Below are positions 17,914 through 26,838 of a stretch of 64,000 bases of DNA, one piece after another. A program made the position numbers and the translations under genes. The notes beneath the pieces are model-generated. The model made no database searches, was not told the origin of the DNA, and saw only the letters and a program-made list of their open reading frames with translations. Each line of letters begins with the position of its first letter. Within the stretch, counting starts at the first letter, position 1. Source of the stretch: Bombilactobacillus folatiphilus (GTDB taxonomy: Bacteria > Bacillota > Bacilli > Lactobacillales > Lactobacillaceae); the NCBI RefSeq assembly GCF_023380265.1, contig NZ_CP093366.1:682001-746000 (forward strand), read 5' to 3'.

Positions 17914-18519
17914 ATGGAAAAAATAAAGGTGTTATTACAAACTTATTGGCAGTGGCTTCTAGGTGGTGTCATCATTATAGTCGTTTTGATATGGCGATTT
18001 TGGCCTGCACCACAGGCAAATAATCAAATTGTGCAATCAGCACCACAAAAACAACAGACCAAAATAGCACATCAAACTTCTACTTCTAGAACCATCATGG
18101 TGGATGTTCAAGGCGAAGTGAACAAACCAGGAGTTTATCATTTGCTGACTACGGCACGTGTTTATGATGCACTGCAACACGCGGGCGGTCCAACGGCTAA
18201 TGCAAACTTGCAGGGAATTAACCAAGCTCAAAAATTACATGATCAAGGACAAGTGATCGTTCCTAATAAAAACCAATCAACATCAGCGGTTGGTGGTGAC
18301 ACAACTGCTTCTATGGGAGCCAATAGTAAAAGTATTAATTTGAATTCGGCAACGTCCGAAGAATTACAGCAGGTGAATGGCTTAGGTCCCAAAAAAGCTG
18401 ACGCAATTGTTCAATATCGACAAGATCATGGTACTTTTAGTTCAGTAAATGACTTGACTAAAGTCAAGGGAATTGGTGATAAAACAGTTGAGAGTTTGAA
18501 GGATCAACTTAGTGTTTGA
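17914..18519 (+). CDS. comEA: Competence protein ComEA, DNA receptor
   Basis: Membrane-anchored DNA-binding protein of 201 residues for transformation. It has one N-terminal membrane helix (about 10-27), an SLBB domain (about 60-120), a Ser/Thr-rich linker, and a C-terminal double helix-hairpin-helix domain with INLNSATSEEL and the two GxG hairpins that bind duplex DNA. I prefer the ATG at 17914 over one four codons upstream because GGGTGA precedes it. The last 8 bases overlap comEC. Presence of both genes intact shows late competence machinery, not proof that the strain is transformable. Confidence 0.92.
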   Translation: MEKIKVLLQTYWQWLLGGVIIIVVLIWRFWPAPQANNQIVQSAPQKQQTKIAHQTSTSRTIMVDVQGEVNKPGVYHLLTTARVYDALQHAGGPTANANLQGINQAQKLHDQGQVIVPNKNQSTSAVGGDTTASMGANSKSINLNSATSEELQQVNGLGPKKADAIVQYRQDHGTFSSVNDLTKVKGIGDKTVESLKDQLSV

Positions 18520-20716
18520 ACGTGGTTGGTTTTTATTTGGAGCACTAGCATTACAATTGATGATTGCTTTTAAAGTGACGCATAATTGGCTATGGTTGAG
18601 CTTATTTGGTCTCTTAATTTTGGTTATTTTTCGTAATCGGCATTATCAAACTTTATTTTTAATATTGATTGCAGGATTTGTTGGTACGTTACTTGTTCGC
18701 TCACCCGATATTAAAGAACCTACAGTCAGAATGATTACGGTCTATCCTGATCAAATTACTCAAAAAAATGATTGGACTTATGGTCAGGGACGATTACCAA
18801 CTGGCCAACGAGTTAGTTTTGGTTTTTCTAGCAAAAAGCATTTTTTACAATCCAAAATCTTGTATTTACAAGCTGATTTTGAATGGCAACGAGTTGCGCC
18901 GGCCACAAATCCTGGTGAATTTGATTTTCAAAAATATTATCAGACTAAACAAATTTATTTTCGGGCTAATGCAACGCAGGTACGTGTTCAGACTCGGTCA
19001 CCGCATAGTATTTTAGAATTGTTGCACGTTTGGCGTTTTCAATTACTTCAAAAATTGCAGTCGCTACCACGATGGTTAAAACTGAATGCCAGCAGTTTAT
19101 TATTTGGTCAGTTTGATAACCAGGAACAAGATCTGCGACAAGGTTTAACTAATATTGGTATTATTCATATTTTTAGTATTTCAGGTCTGCATATTTCCTT
19201 GTTGGTTGGCTGGGTATTACGAATTAGTTCTCTTATACGTTTACGCAAAGAACGGGTGGAATGGGCGGTGATAGGGACCTTACCGATTGTTGCGATCATT
19301 ACGGGATCAGGCGTTGGTGTTTGGCGAGCGTGTGTAGGACGTACGTTACAAATCTTAAATGATAAAGGAGGTTGGCTTTTATCGCGTAATGATTTGTTTG
19401 CGTTAACATTGACAATTCATAGTTTATTTGATCCGTATGTTCTTTTTTCTTTAGCAGGACAATTGAGTTATCTTTTGGCTTATGGATTAATTATTTTGAA
19501 TCAGAGTAATCTCTTGCAGCAGTCACTTTTAATTAACTTAATTAGTGCACCAGTTTTAATTTTTCACAATTACAGTTTTGGCTGGCTGACTTTTTTAGCA
19601 AATCTGTGTCTAACACCATTATTTGAAAAATTTATTATTCCAGTAACCATATTTAGTGTGTTTTGTTCTTCCAATTACTGGTTAATTACTAATTTAGAAC
19701 TTTTTTTTGATATCATTTATCGGCCAATTGAATTAACCGCTCATGCTAGTTGGACACAGTTGACCGTTGGTCAGATGAGTCTAATGTTTTTGATTTTATT
19801 ATTGTGTCTTACTTTAATGGTTGTACAACATCCAACGAAAAAGAATTTGCTAGGATTGTTGAGCATATACTGTTTTTTAATTTTAAATAATCATTTTCCG
19901 GTAAATGGTGAAGTTAGTTTGATTGATATTGGTCAAGGAGATAGTATTTTGATTACCACGCCTTTTTTGCAACACACTTTTTTAATTGATACAGGTGGTA
20001 AATTGAATTTTGGAAAGTATCATTCTACCAATAATCGTGTGCAATCAATTACAATTCCTTATTTACGTTATAAGGGAATTACTCATTTAGATGGGGTCTT
20101 TTTAACGCACCAGGATGCTGATCATATTGGTGATTTATCCGTTTTGCTACAAAATTTTCCTGTCCATAATGTTTATTTTGCAGATGGTATGCAAAATAAT
20201 AAAGCTGTTCAGCGACAATTGCAAAATTTTCAAACTAAAATTACACTAACTAAATTGCACGTTAATGATCAATTTAATTTGGGACATCATAATTCCATTA
20301 AGGTGGTCTGGCCGGATCATCTGTCTAATAGTAAGAATGAGGATTCATTAAGTTTGTTGTGTCATTTGCAGAATAAGACATGGTTATTTACAGGCGATTT
20401 AGATCGTCAAAATGAATTAAAATTATTTAAAAATCATACACAACATGTTGATTACCTTAAAGCGGGACATCATGGTAGTAAAACTGCTAGTTCACCGAAA
20501 TTTTTACGCCAGATTCAACCTGAAAAAGTTTTGATTTCTGTTGGACGGCATAATCGGTATGGTCACCCTAGTTCAGAAACGATGTCGACTTTAAAAAAGT
20601 TACGGATTCCTACGTTAAGTACAGCACAACATGGTATGATTACTTGGCAGTACAATTATCATAATCAACAAAATTGGCAAGTTTTTTCGAGGAAAAAGTT
20701 AGATGAAAGTCAATGA
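18512..20716 (+). CDS. comEC: Competence channel protein ComEC
   Basis: Polytopic protein of 734 residues forming the membrane channel for single-stranded DNA. It has N-terminal membrane helices and an OB-like domain, the Competence domain with the IFSISGLH signature, a second group of helices, and a C-terminal metallo-beta-lactamase-like domain with GQGDS and HQDADH (around residue 533), thought to degrade the non-transported strand. GTG start inside the comEA end. Full family length with no interruption. Confidence 0.93.
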   Translation: MFERGWFLFGALALQLMIAFKVTHNWLWLSLFGLLILVIFRNRHYQTLFLILIAGFVGTLLVRSPDIKEPTVRMITVYPDQITQKNDWTYGQGRLPTGQRVSFGFSSKKHFLQSKILYLQADFEWQRVAPATNPGEFDFQKYYQTKQIYFRANATQVRVQTRSPHSILELLHVWRFQLLQKLQSLPRWLKLNASSLLFGQFDNQEQDLRQGLTNIGIIHIFSISGLHISLLVGWVLRISSLIRLRKERVEWAVIGTLPIVAIITGSGVGVWRACVGRTLQILNDKGGWLLSRNDLFALTLTIHSLFDPYVLFSLAGQLSYLLAYGLIILNQSNLLQQSLLINLISAPVLIFHNYSFGWLTFLANLCLTPLFEKFIIPVTIFSVFCSSNYWLITNLELFFDIIYRPIELTAHASWTQLTVGQMSLMFLILLLCLTLMVVQHPTKKNLLGLLSIYCFLILNNHFPVNGEVSLIDIGQGDSILITTPFLQHTFLIDTGGKLNFGKYHSTNNRVQSITIPYLRYKGITHLDGVFLTHQDADHIGDLSVLLQNFPVHNVYFADGMQNNKAVQRQLQNFQTKITLTKLHVNDQFNLGHHNSIKVVWPDHLSNSKNEDSLSLLCHLQNKTWLFTGDLDRQNELKLFKNHTQHVDYLKAGHHGSKTASSPKFLRQIQPEKVLISVGRHNRYGHPSSETMSTLKKLRIPTLSTAQHGMITWQYNYHNQQNWQVFSRKKLDESQ

Positions 20717-21734
20717 ATTAAAAGAACAATTAACAAAACAAATTGCACCAGTTTATGTAGTTTTAGGGACACAAACTCAGTTAATCAGGCAAACCAAGCA
20801 AGCTTTTTTGGCAGTTTTGTCAGCTGAAGAACAGTCACTTAATGTGGCTGAATTTGATTTGGAACAGGTCGATATTGAAGAAGCAATTGGAGAAGCCAAT
20901 ACGCTTCCTTTTTTGGGAGAGCATAAATTGGTTTTGGTCAATAATCCACACTTTTTATCGGGAAGTCACACTAAAAGTGTAATAAATCAAAATATTGATG
21001 CGTTCAGTTCTTATATTATGGATCCACAGTTAACAACTATTTTGGTGATTTTTGCGCCTTACAGTAAATTAGATCAGCGTAAAAAAATCACTAAATTACT
21101 CAAACAGTATGCCGAGTGGGTGGATGCGCAACAACAAGCTGGTCAAAATTTAAAGTCGTTTATTTTACAAGTTTTGCAAGAACAGGGGTTTACGATCGAA
21201 CCTCGTGCTTTGACTAGTCTTTTGCAGCGCACACAAGAAGATTATTCTACAGTAGTTGCAGAATTAGAAAAACTGATGCTCTATAACATGCATTCTCAAA
21301 AAATCACGGCGCAATCAGTGGAAAAATTGGTTCCACAATCGCTAGATGATAATATTTTTGATCTGATTGATTCAATTTTACAAGGAAATTTGCAGCGATC
21401 CGAGCAATTGTATCAACAACTGCTCTTATTGAATAATGATCCGATTTTGTTGACAGCAGTTTCTCAAAGTCAAATTCGGTTGTTATTGCAAGTTAAAATA
21501 TTATCAAAAGAAGGTATGGCGTCTGGCAAGATGGCAAAGTTTTTACAAGTCCATCCTTATCGTGTTAAATTAGCACTCCAACGAGTTCGATTGTATGATT
21601 TATCGCAATTGAAAAAAGCATTATTGGATTTGATTGAGATAGATTATCAAATGAAAACAGGGCAGGGCGATAAAAGAAGATTGTTTGAGATTTTTATGAT
21701 TACTTTTATTATGGATAATAAAAAGACGGACTAA
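20703..21734 (+). CDS. holA: DNA polymerase III, delta subunit
   Basis: Clamp-loader delta subunit of 343 residues that opens the beta sliding clamp. The N-terminal 'PVYVVLGTQ' segment and AAA+-like domains without a working Walker A are typical, with the C-terminal collar region ending near GDKRRLFEIF. Its ATG overlaps the comEC end by 14 bases, the standard Firmicutes arrangement comEA-comEC-holA. A hairpin directly after the stop ends the operon. Confidence 0.92.
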   Translation: MKVNELKEQLTKQIAPVYVVLGTQTQLIRQTKQAFLAVLSAEEQSLNVAEFDLEQVDIEEAIGEANTLPFLGEHKLVLVNNPHFLSGSHTKSVINQNIDAFSSYIMDPQLTTILVIFAPYSKLDQRKKITKLLKQYAEWVDAQQQAGQNLKSFILQVLQEQGFTIEPRALTSLLQRTQEDYSTVVAELEKLMLYNMHSQKITAQSVEKLVPQSLDDNIFDLIDSILQGNLQRSEQLYQQLLLLNNDPILLTAVSQSQIRLLLQVKILSKEGMASGKMAKFLQVHPYRVKLALQRVRLYDLSQLKKALLDLIEIDYQMKTGQGDKRRLFEIFMITFIMDNKKTD

Positions 21735-21752
21735 TGTTAGTCCGTCTTTTTG
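21721..21752. terminator. Bidirectional terminator between holA and rpsT
   Basis: A 13-bp perfect stem (AAAAGACGGACTA with its complement) with a four-base loop. It has A-runs and T-runs on both sides and lies between two converging genes; the holA stop falls inside it. Confidence 0.9.
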
Positions 21753-21762
21753 AAAAATCTAA

Positions 21763-22014
21763 TTATTTAATTTTAGCAGCTAAACGGGATTTATCACGAG
21801 CAGCTTTATTTTGTTTAATTAGACCTTTAGATTTGGCCATGTCAACAGCACGTGTAGCTTGACGATACAATTCTTGTGTATTGTCAGAATTGTTGGCAAC
21901 AGCATTTTCAAATTTCTTAATTGTTGAACGCATCTCACTGCGTTGAGCAGAATTACGTTCGTTTGCCTTTGCAGATGTACGTACTCTCTTAATTGCTGAT
22001 TTAATTTGTGGCAT
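21763..22014 (-). CDS. rpsT: 30S ribosomal protein S20
   Basis: Three-helix, lysine-rich ribosomal protein of 83 residues that binds 16S rRNA early in 30S assembly. It begins [13 protein letters not shown] and ends in a basic AAKIK tail, as usual for Gram-positive S20. A strong GGCGGAGGTG ribosome site precedes the ATG. The gene is monocistronic, divergent from rpsO with its own consensus-like promoter. Confidence 0.96.
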   Translation of the reverse strand: MPQIKSAIKRVRTSAKANERNSAQRSEMRSTIKKFENAVANNSDNTQELYRQATRAVDMAKSKGLIKQNKAARDKSRLAAKIK

Positions 22015-22050
22015 TCTTATTCACCTCCGCCGTCATTCCAATACTTAAAA

Positions 22051-22079
22051 AGTATACTAAACCCCTGCAGACTTTGCAA
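22051..22079 (-). promoter_or_regulatory. rpsT promoter
   Basis: On the minus strand TTGCAA and TATACT are 17 bases apart, about 37 bases before the rpsT start. This is close to sigma-A consensus. Confidence 0.75.
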
Positions 22080-22097
22080 TGATTGAGAAATAAATTC

Positions 22098-22126
22098 TTG
22101 CATTTTTATTATGATTACGGTATATT
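22098..22126 (+). promoter_or_regulatory. rpsO promoter
   Basis: TTGCAT (22098-22103) and TATATT (22121-22126) are 17 bases apart. The transcript would carry a leader of about 80 bases before rpsO. Confidence 0.7.
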
Positions 22127-22211
22127 TTAAAGTGTGTTAGCTTTGCTTTGTTTGTTGTTACACCGACGCAGACGAAGTTTAGCTGAATTATTTAATAAGG
22201 TGGAATGAATT

Positions 22212-22481
22212 ATGGCAATTACTAAGGAAAAGAAGCAAGAATTAATTGAAAAATACGGTCGTAAATCTGGGGATACTGGTTCTCCAGAAGTACAAGTAGC
22301 TGTTTTAACTTATGAAATTAATAATTTAAATGATCATTTGAAGATTAACAAAAAAGATCATCATTCTTATGTAGGTTTATTGAAAAAAATTGGTCATCGT
22401 CGTAACTTGTTGGCTTATCTACGGAATAAAGATATCAACCGTTATCGTGATTTAATTCAAAGTTTAGGTTTACGTCGTTAA
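22212..22481 (+). CDS. rpsO: 30S ribosomal protein S15
   Basis: Primary 16S rRNA-binding protein of 89 residues, starting [17 protein letters not shown] and ending with the conserved [13 protein letters not shown]15 represses its own translation through leader RNA structures in several bacteria, and the leader here (about 22133-22211) is long enough. However, I could not draw a confident fold that matches a known S15 leader class. Ribosome site AAGGTGG. Confidence 0.97.
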   Translation: MAITKEKKQELIEKYGRKSGDTGSPEVQVAVLTYEINNLNDHLKINKKDHHSYVGLLKKIGHRRNLLAYLRNKDINRYRDLIQSLGLRR

Positions 22482-22492
22482 TATTATATTTT

Positions 22493-22527
22493 AAAAGTTG
22501 TTGGGTTATACCCAGCAGCTTTTTTAT
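22493..22527 (+). terminator. Intrinsic terminator of rpsO
   Basis: AAAGTTGTTGGGT pairs with ACCCAGCAGCTTT (two G-U pairs) across TAT, followed by six T residues. Confidence 0.85.
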
Positions 22528-22662
22528 TTTGACTGTGAAGATGATTTCTATAAAAAAGGCTTGGGATGTGCTACAATTAAACAAATACATTCAGATGTTC
22601 CGTTAGAACAGTAAGATCTGCTTAATATTTTAATAAAGTTTTTCATAAGAAAGGTGAGCTGA

Positions 22663-24366
22663 GTGGCAAAGTTAAAAATTATTCCTTTGAGTGGTTTACG
22701 CGAAAACGGCAAGAATCTATATGCCGTAGAATATGGTGACGAAATCGTTGTTTTGGATTGCGGATTGCAATATCCTGAAAATGAGTTGTTGGGAATTGAT
22801 ATCGTAATTCCTGACTTTAGTTATTTACAAGATAATATTGATAAGGTTGTTGGGATTTTTTTAACACATGGTCATGCCGATGCAATCGGTGCATTGCCAT
22901 ATTTGATAGATAATTGTGACATTCCTGTATTTGGATCTAAACTGACAATTGAGTTGGCTAAAATTAGTACAAAAGAAAACAGTCGTAGTCGTAAATTTAA
23001 TAATTTTCAAGTTATAGATGCACAAACAGCGATCGATTTTGAAAATTTGAGCGTTTCCTTTTTTAAAACCACGCACTCCATTCCTGATTCCTTGGGAATT
23101 GTTGTAAAAACTCCTGTTGGCCAAGTTGTTTATACCGGTGATTTTAAATTTGATCAGTCTGCAATTCAGTCTTATCAAACTGATTATCAGCGTTTGGCAG
23201 ATATCGGTCGCGAACCGGTACTTGCGTTATTAAGTGATTCGGCAAATGCGGAATCCCCTTATCCTGCGGCAGATGAACGGGATATTTATAATTATATTTG
23301 GGAGACTTTCGAATATCAAACTGGTCGAATTATTGTGGCTTCAGTAGCTTCTAATATTCTGCGGATGCAACAGATTTTTAATGCTGCGCAAAAGACTCAT
23401 CGGAAAGTGGTCTTGACAGGTCAAAGTGCTTTAAAAATTGTCCGGATGGCAATTAAGTTGGGGTACTTAGATGTTCCGGACGATTTGTTAGTTTCAGCTA
23501 GACAGGCTGAAAGTTTACCTAATGAACAAATTGTTATTATTGAGACTGGACGTATGGGTGAACCAATTAAAATTTTGCAAAAAATGGCTACCAGTCATCA
23601 TCATTTTTATCATATTGAAGACGGTGATTTGGTCTTTTTGACGACGACACCATCACATGCTATGGAAACTACTGTGGCAAAAACGCGAGACTTGATTTTT
23701 AGAGCTGGCGGCAATGTTAAAAGTTTAAGTGATTCAGGCTTGTATACTTCAGGTCATGCGGCTAAAAGCGATTTGCAATTGATGATTAATATTTTGCATC
23801 CTCAAAATGTAATTCCTGTGCAGGGTGAGTATCGCAATCTCAATGCTCATGCTAAGATTGCCATGGAAGCAGGTTTGGATCAGAACCATGTCTTTTTATT
23901 GCAAAATGGTGATGTTTTAAGTTATGAGCATCAACAATTTCACTTGGCGCCAGCAGTGACGGCTGGTGATACCATGATTGATGGTATTGGTGTAGGCGAT
24001 ATTGGAACAATTGTTTTACGCGATCGTAAATTATTGTCACAAGATGGTGTTTTCATTGCTGTTGTGACGATTGATCGTAAAAAGAAGCGAATTGTTTCGC
24101 AACCGCAGATTACAGCACGTGGTTTTGTAGGCATGGAGCGTAATCAAAATTTGTTTGATACCAGTCGAGATATTGTAGTTAAAGCTGTGGAAAATAATTT
24201 GGTGCATAAAGATTTTGATTGGTCCGAACTAAAACAAGATGTTCGTGAAAATTTGAACCATTTCTTGTGGGATAAAACAAAAAGGCACCCAGTTATTTTA
24301 CCTGTCATTATGGAAGTTAATCAAAATCGGCATCGTAAATCACAAAGTGGTGCTAGTCATAAATAA
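22663..24366 (+). CDS. rnjB: Ribonuclease J2
   Basis: Second RNase J paralogue, 567 residues, with the same metallo-beta-lactamase, beta-CASP and C-terminal domain layout as rnjA. The metal-binding motif reads HGHADA (69-74) instead of HGHxDH, so the last metal-binding His is missing. This fits known RNase J2 proteins, which are weak nucleases and act mainly as partners of J1 in a complex. GTG start with AAAGGTGAG upstream. Terminated by a hairpin at its stop codon. Confidence 0.93.
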   Translation: MAKLKIIPLSGLRENGKNLYAVEYGDEIVVLDCGLQYPENELLGIDIVIPDFSYLQDNIDKVVGIFLTHGHADAIGALPYLIDNCDIPVFGSKLTIELAKISTKENSRSRKFNNFQVIDAQTAIDFENLSVSFFKTTHSIPDSLGIVVKTPVGQVVYTGDFKFDQSAIQSYQTDYQRLADIGREPVLALLSDSANAESPYPAADERDIYNYIWETFEYQTGRIIVASVASNILRMQQIFNAAQKTHRKVVLTGQSALKIVRMAIKLGYLDVPDDLLVSARQAESLPNEQIVIIETGRMGEPIKILQKMATSHHHFYHIEDGDLVFLTTTPSHAMETTVAKTRDLIFRAGGNVKSLSDSGLYTSGHAAKSDLQLMINILHPQNVIPVQGEYRNLNAHAKIAMEAGLDQNHVFLLQNGDVLSYEHQQFHLAPAVTAGDTMIDGIGVGDIGTIVLRDRKLLSQDGVFIAVVTIDRKKKRIVSQPQITARGFVGMERNQNLFDTSRDIVVKAVENNLVHKDFDWSELKQDVRENLNHFLWDKTKRHPVILPVIMEVNQNRHRKSQSGASHK

Positions 24367-24391
24367 AGTCCTGATTTCAGGACTTTTTTCA
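24366..24391 (+). terminator. Intrinsic terminator of rnjB
   Basis: AAGTCCTGA and TCAGGACTT form a compact hairpin with a six-T tail, beginning in the rnjB stop codon. Confidence 0.8.
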
Positions 24392-24404
24392 TGGGAGTTT
24401 TCAA

Positions 24405-25343
24405 GTGAAAGATAATACTGAGGCAAATTATCAAAAGTTATTAGATAATGCGAAAAAATACTTGGTAAACAAAGCTTATGACTTGGCTGCGCAAGCTTTT
24501 GAAGAAGCTTATCAACTAAAGCCAAGTTTTGATTTGCATCAAAAGATTGTACAAACATGGCATCGAGCTCATCAAGATCAAATTGCTTGGCAATTGGTTC
24601 AAGATAAATTGGATCAATATCTGACTAGTTTAACGAGTATTGCTTTGGTTTTGGATATCATTATGGCATTGCATGACTTTATTGGAGCACAGCAGTTAAT
24701 TCAACAAAATGTGTCCGTTTTGGAAAACAAACAATCAGAATTTCAAACTTTGGTGATGAAAAATCAATATCATTATCAATTAAATCATCTTGAAGACGTG
24801 AAAAAGCTCAAGCGACAAATATTAACGATTTTGACCTATTCATTAACAAAACAATCAGAGCTGATTTGGGGGTTACACTGTCTTTCTTTGACTGATTTCA
24901 AGCAGTGTTGTCAAAGTCTTTTAGATAATCCGTATTTGCATCCATTATTGAAAGCCAGTGTTACTGAAGATTTAGTAAAATTAAATTTGCGTCAACGGTG
25001 GACCATTAATTTTTTTGGTGAGCTGCGCGAATTTGTACCGGGGCGTCAACGATTAATTTATCAATCTAAGAGTTTGAGTGTAATGCAAAATTTATTAGTA
25101 GAAAAATTTTCTGATGGGACGAATAATAATTTGGATTTTTGTCAAAAAGAGATGAATCTATATGCAGCAATGCTGTATCCTTTCACAGATCAAATTATTA
25201 CCGAACCTGATTTATGGTTTCAGCTAATTATGGAGCGTTTGAATTTTGAAAAAAGTAGTCAATCACTTGAAAATCAGCCAAAAGCTGTTAAAGTAAATAA
25301 GTGGTTGGATGAATTAGAAAATTTATTAAGTTTATTCAATTAA
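24405..25343 (+). CDS. TPR-like repeat protein of unknown function
   Basis: Soluble helical protein of 312 residues. The N-terminal 60 residues fit a tetratricopeptide pattern (YDLAAQAFEEAYQLKP), and the rest is helical with no recognisable enzyme motif. No signal peptide or membrane segment is seen. GTG start with GGGAG seven bases upstream. It lies between rnjB and tuf, downstream of a terminator, so it may be expressed poorly or from its own promoter. TPR proteins usually scaffold other proteins; no partner can be named. Confidence 0.75.
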   Translation: MKDNTEANYQKLLDNAKKYLVNKAYDLAAQAFEEAYQLKPSFDLHQKIVQTWHRAHQDQIAWQLVQDKLDQYLTSLTSIALVLDIIMALHDFIGAQQLIQQNVSVLENKQSEFQTLVMKNQYHYQLNHLEDVKKLKRQILTILTYSLTKQSELIWGLHCLSLTDFKQCCQSLLDNPYLHPLLKASVTEDLVKLNLRQRWTINFFGELREFVPGRQRLIYQSKSLSVMQNLLVEKFSDGTNNNLDFCQKEMNLYAAMLYPFTDQIITEPDLWFQLIMERLNFEKSSQSLENQPKAVKVNKWLDELENLLSLFN

Positions 25344-25353
25344 TAAAAAATGG

Positions 25354-25382
25354 TTTACATTTTACAACGCAGTTTGTATACT
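25354..25382 (+). promoter_or_regulatory. Upstream tuf promoter P1
   Basis: TTTACA (25354-25359) and TATACT (25377-25382), 17 bases apart, about 140 bases before the tuf start. Confidence 0.65.
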
Positions 25383-25412
25383 ACTAAGAGTATATTTTTG
25401 GTCGGTATCGCT

Positions 25413-25440
25413 TTGTTTTTGGAACCAAAAGTAGTATAAT
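25413..25440 (+). promoter_or_regulatory. Downstream tuf promoter P2
   Basis: TTGTTT (25413-25418) and consensus TATAAT (25435-25440), 16 bases apart. It sits inside a nested inverted repeat shared with P1. Confidence 0.6.
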
Positions 25441-25523
25441 TTTTGCATAAAGAGTTATCTTCGCATTACTCTTTATATTTTTTTGTGAAGATAATTCAGA
25501 TGACAAACAGGAGGTTTCTTTTC

Positions 25524-26714
25524 ATGGCAGAAAAAGAACATTATGAAAGAACTAAGCCCCATGTAAATATCGGTACTATCGGTCACGTTGACCACGGTAA
25601 AACAACTTTAACAGCAGCTATTACTAAAGTTTTAGCTGATAAAGGTTTAGCTAAAGCCGAAGATTACTCTGATATTGACAAGGCCCCAGAAGAAAAAGAA
25701 CGTGGGATTACAATCAACACAGCTCACGTTGAATACGAAACAGAAAAGCGCCATTATGCTCATATTGACGCCCCAGGACATGCTGATTACGTTAAAAACA
25801 TGATCACTGGTGCTGCGCAAATGGACGGTGCTATTTTGGTTGTTGCTGCGACTGATGGTCCTATGCCACAAACGCGTGAACATATTTTGTTAGCTCACCA
25901 AGTTGGTGTTGACTATATTGTTGTGTTCTTGAACAAGACAGACTTAGTTGATGATGATGAATTAGTTGACTTAGTTGAAATGGAAGTTCGTGAATTATTG
26001 TCCGAATACGATTATCCTGGGGATGATATTCCAGTTATTCGTGGATCCGCTTTGAAAGCTTTGGAGGGTGATCCAGACCAAGTTAAGGTTATCGAACAAT
26101 TAATGGATACTATTGATGACTATATTCCAACTCCAGAACGTAGCAATGATAAGCCATTCTTAATGCCAGTTGAAGATGTCTTCACAATTACTGGTCGTGG
26201 TACTGTTGCTTCTGGTCGTATTGATCGTGGTGAAGTTAAAGTCGGTGATGAAGTTGATATCGTCGGTTTACACGAACAAGATGGTCATTCAACTGTTACT
26301 GGTTTGGAAATGTTCCGGAAAACACTTGACTTAGGTGAAGCTGGCGATAACGTTGGTGTACTTTTACGTGGTGTTAACCGTGATCAAATCGAACGTGGTC
26401 AAGTTTTAGCTAAACCAGGTTCTATTCAAACTCATAACAAGTTTAAAGGTGAAGTTTACATCTTAACTAAAGAAGAAGGTGGACGTCATACTCCATTCTT
26501 CTCAAACTATCGTCCACAGTTCTATTTCCATACAACTGATGTTACAGGTGTTATTGAATTACCTGATGGTGTTGAAATGGTTATGCCTGGCGATAATGTT
26601 ACGTTTGAAGTTGATTTAATTGCTCCAGTTGCTATTGAAAAGGGTACTAAATTCACAGTTCGTGAAGGTGGACGTACCGTTGGTGCTGGTGTTGTTACTG
26701 ATATTTTAGATTAA
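25524..26714 (+). CDS. tuf: Elongation factor Tu
   Basis: GTPase of 396 residues that delivers aminoacyl-tRNA to the ribosome. The frame is open upstream, but the ATG at 25524 with CAGGAGG before it gives the canonical start [15 protein letters not shown]. The G1 motif GHVDHGKT (20-27), the DAPGHADY G3 segment, NKTD G4 and the three-domain layout are intact. It is a single-gene transcript with two promoters and a strong terminator; codon use is visibly biased as expected for a highly expressed gene. Confidence 0.98.
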   Translation: MAEKEHYERTKPHVNIGTIGHVDHGKTTLTAAITKVLADKGLAKAEDYSDIDKAPEEKERGITINTAHVEYETEKRHYAHIDAPGHADYVKNMITGAAQMDGAILVVAATDGPMPQTREHILLAHQVGVDYIVVFLNKTDLVDDDELVDLVEMEVRELLSEYDYPGDDIPVIRGSALKALEGDPDQVKVIEQLMDTIDDYIPTPERSNDKPFLMPVEDVFTITGRGTVASGRIDRGEVKVGDEVDIVGLHEQDGHSTVTGLEMFRKTLDLGEAGDNVGVLLRGVNRDQIERGQVLAKPGSIQTHNKFKGEVYILTKEEGGRHTPFFSNYRPQFYFHTTDVTGVIELPDGVEMVMPGDNVTFEVDLIAPVAIEKGTKFTVREGGRTVGAGVVTDILD

Positions 26715-26724
26715 TTTTATCAAG

Positions 26725-26752
26725 AAAGCCTGGGTTACCAGGCTTTTTTTAT
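26725..26752 (+). terminator. Intrinsic terminator of tuf
   Basis: AAAGCCTGG-GTTA-CCAGGCTTT with a T-run, right after the tuf stop. Confidence 0.92.
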
Positions 26753-26772
26753 ACATAGAACTAGTTATAATA

Positions 26773-26801
26773 TTTACAACTTGTTTTATTTAGAGTAAAA
26801 T
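26773..26801 (+). promoter_or_regulatory. Predicted tig promoter
   Basis: TTTACA (26773-26778) and TAAAAT (26796-26801) are 17 bases apart, 37 bases before the tig start. Confidence 0.6.
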
Positions 26802-26838
26802 AATACTGTATGAGACAATTAGTACCGGAGGGATATTA

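Noticed and set aside
22500..22662. Small inverted repeat GTTC-CGTTA-GAAC before rnjB as an operator
   Set aside because: Only 4-bp arms; too short to distinguish from chance in AT-rich sequence.
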